Shown: piece after piece, positions 32,262-32,923 of the stretch
Position numbering within the stretch: position 1 is the stretch's first letter
Layout of the letters: each line of letters begins with the position of its first letter
Source: an uncultured Thermoleophilia bacterium
Lineage (GTDB): Bacteria > Actinomycetota > Thermoleophilia > Miltoncostaeales > Miltoncostaeaceae
Direction of reading: 5' to 3'
Length of the DNA stretch: 32,923 nucleotides
Assembly (NCBI GenBank): GCA_947258365.1
Contig: CAMYIK010000008.1
Location: 1 to 32,923 of the forward strand
The notes under the pieces: model-generated
Seen by the model: only the letters and a program-made list of their open reading frames with translations
The model's database searches: none
Told to the model about the DNA's origin: nothing
Translations under genes and position numbers: made by a program

Positions 32262-32923
32262 TTGAGGATCCTGATCACCGGCGCCACAGGGTTCGTGGGT
32301 GGGCACCTCGTGGTCCACTGCCTCGCCGAGGGCGACGAGATCCACGCCCTCGTTCTGCCGAGCGGTGACCGACCACTGCCCACAGAGGTGGCGACATACC
32401 CGCGCCCACTGATGGACGCCGACGCGATGACTGCGCTCGTCGAGGAGGTGCGTCCCGAGGTCCTCATCCACCTGGCAGGCCATGCGTCGGTGGCGCAATC
32501 GTTCGGTCGGCCCGCCCTGACGTGGGAGGTGAACACCTGGGGGACGCTCTCTATCCTCGAGGCTCTGCGGAGGTCGGACTCGGCCGCCCGGGCCCTGATC
32601 GTCACGAGCGGCGAGATCTACGGCCGTGTTCCGGTCAGCGAGCTCCCCGTCGACGTCGGGACTCCGCTCGAGCCGCTCTCTCCTTACGCTGCCTCGAAGG
32701 CGGCGGCCGACCTGATGGCAGGGCAATACGCCGAGAACTTCGAACTTGATCTGATCCGCGTGCGACCCTTCAATCAGATCGGCCCGCGACAGGACGAGCG
32801 GTTCGTCGTCTCGAGCATCGCGAAACAAATCGCCGAAGCCGAGGCCGCGGGCGAGCAGCAGGTCGCGCTTACCGTCGGCAACACCGCCACGCGCCGCGAT
32901 CTCACCGACGTCCGCGACACGGC
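32262..32923 (+). CDS. Rmd-like NAD-dependent sugar-nucleotide reductase/epimerase, 3'-truncated by window edge
   Basis: Missing from the ORF track as a forward ORF because it starts with TTG and runs off the window. The 220 visible codons begin with the Rossmann motif [15 protein letters not shown]. They continue with [14 protein letters not shown], a catalytic Ser region [10 protein letters not shown] and [12 protein letters not shown] (Y-x3-K), then [18 protein letters not shown] and [10 protein letters not shown]. The last two are close to GDP-4-dehydro-6-deoxymannose reductases (Rmd), which make GDP-D-rhamnose; other NDP-sugar epimerases are possible. It is divergent from rmlB and probably belongs to a polysaccharide or glycan locus continuing to the right. 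Confidence 0.82.
   Translation, partial: MRILITGATGFVGGHLVVHCLAEGDEIHALVLPSGDRPLPTEVATYPRPLMDADAMTALVEEVRPEVLIHLAGHASVAQSFGRPALTWEVNTWGTLSILEALRRSDSAARALIVTSGEIYGRVPVSELPVDVGTPLEPLSPYAASKAAADLMAGQYAENFELDLIRVRPFNQIGPRQDERFVVSSIAKQIAEAEAAGEQQVALTVGNTATRRDLTDVRDT

Noticed and set aside
32069-32605. N-terminal extension of the RmlB ORF
   Set aside because: It is antisense to the Rmd-like gene; RmlB begins at the Rossmann motif after ATG 32068.
1-32923. tRNA, rRNA, CRISPR arrays, insertion sequences, phage or toxin-antitoxin genes
   Set aside because: None was found on reading: no regularly spaced repeats, no transposase or integrase motifs, no cloverleaf-type RNA signal.

Overview
The window is about 33 kb of very GC-rich DNA with tightly packed genes, many GTG or TTG starts and frequent 1-4 nt stop/start overlaps. 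Its centre is a complete 14-gene nuo operon (nuoA to nuoN, 9137-23224). Together with the secreted propeller-like protein, the actinobacterial-style leaderless -10 boxes and the rhamnose-type sugar genes, this suggests an actinobacterium, perhaps class Thermoleophilia (Solirubrobacterales). That assignment is inferred from gene content and style; no marker gene or rRNA is present.

Left part (1-8996): the 3' part of a PolX-type DNA polymerase/PHP protein; a convergent trehalose-phosphatase-like gene whose start is problematic; a TauE/SafE-type exporter; a CoxE-like VWA protein; a convergent nucleotide-sugar epimerase; and an ACT-domain malic enzyme whose last codons are duplicated 73 bp downstream. 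Then follows a scarred stretch with an ABC-2 permease lacking its ATPase, a DUF418 (YeiB-like) C-terminal remnant, a small TPR protein and a 57-residue membrane protein missed by the ORF track.

Centre (9137-24121): respiratory complex I in the canonical order A-B-C-D-E-F-G-H-I-J-K-L-M-N, with almost every junction overlapping or within 10 nt, which implies one polycistronic mRNA with translational coupling. A SAM-methyltransferase-like gene starts 3 nt after nuoN and is probably the last gene of the same transcript.

Right part (24146-32923): a LimB-like flavin monooxygenase; a convergent large secreted propeller-like protein; a small SRPBCC protein; a broken cytidine deaminase gene; a MoxR ATPase coupled to a membrane-anchored secreted protein; and a surface-sugar region. 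In that region an rmlB-rmlD-rmlA operon (dTDP-rhamnose, without rmlC here) is divergent from a partial Rmd-like NAD-dependent reductase/epimerase running off the window.

Most of the content is recognisable housekeeping or common accessory metabolism, and I do not see a clear new defence or mobile system. The most interesting items are: a recurring -10-like TANNCT box 6-8 nt before start codons, suggesting leaderless transcription; an Asp-to-Glu change at the third catalytic position of PolX; MoxR and its likely VWA partner split across 23 kb; decay scars (DUF418, cytidine deaminase, otsB start); and a proline-rich tail on NuoM. No tRNA, rRNA, CRISPR array, insertion sequence or phage gene was seen. 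No stretch over 300 bases is empty: the longest non-coding stretches are occupied by the two pseudogene remnants.
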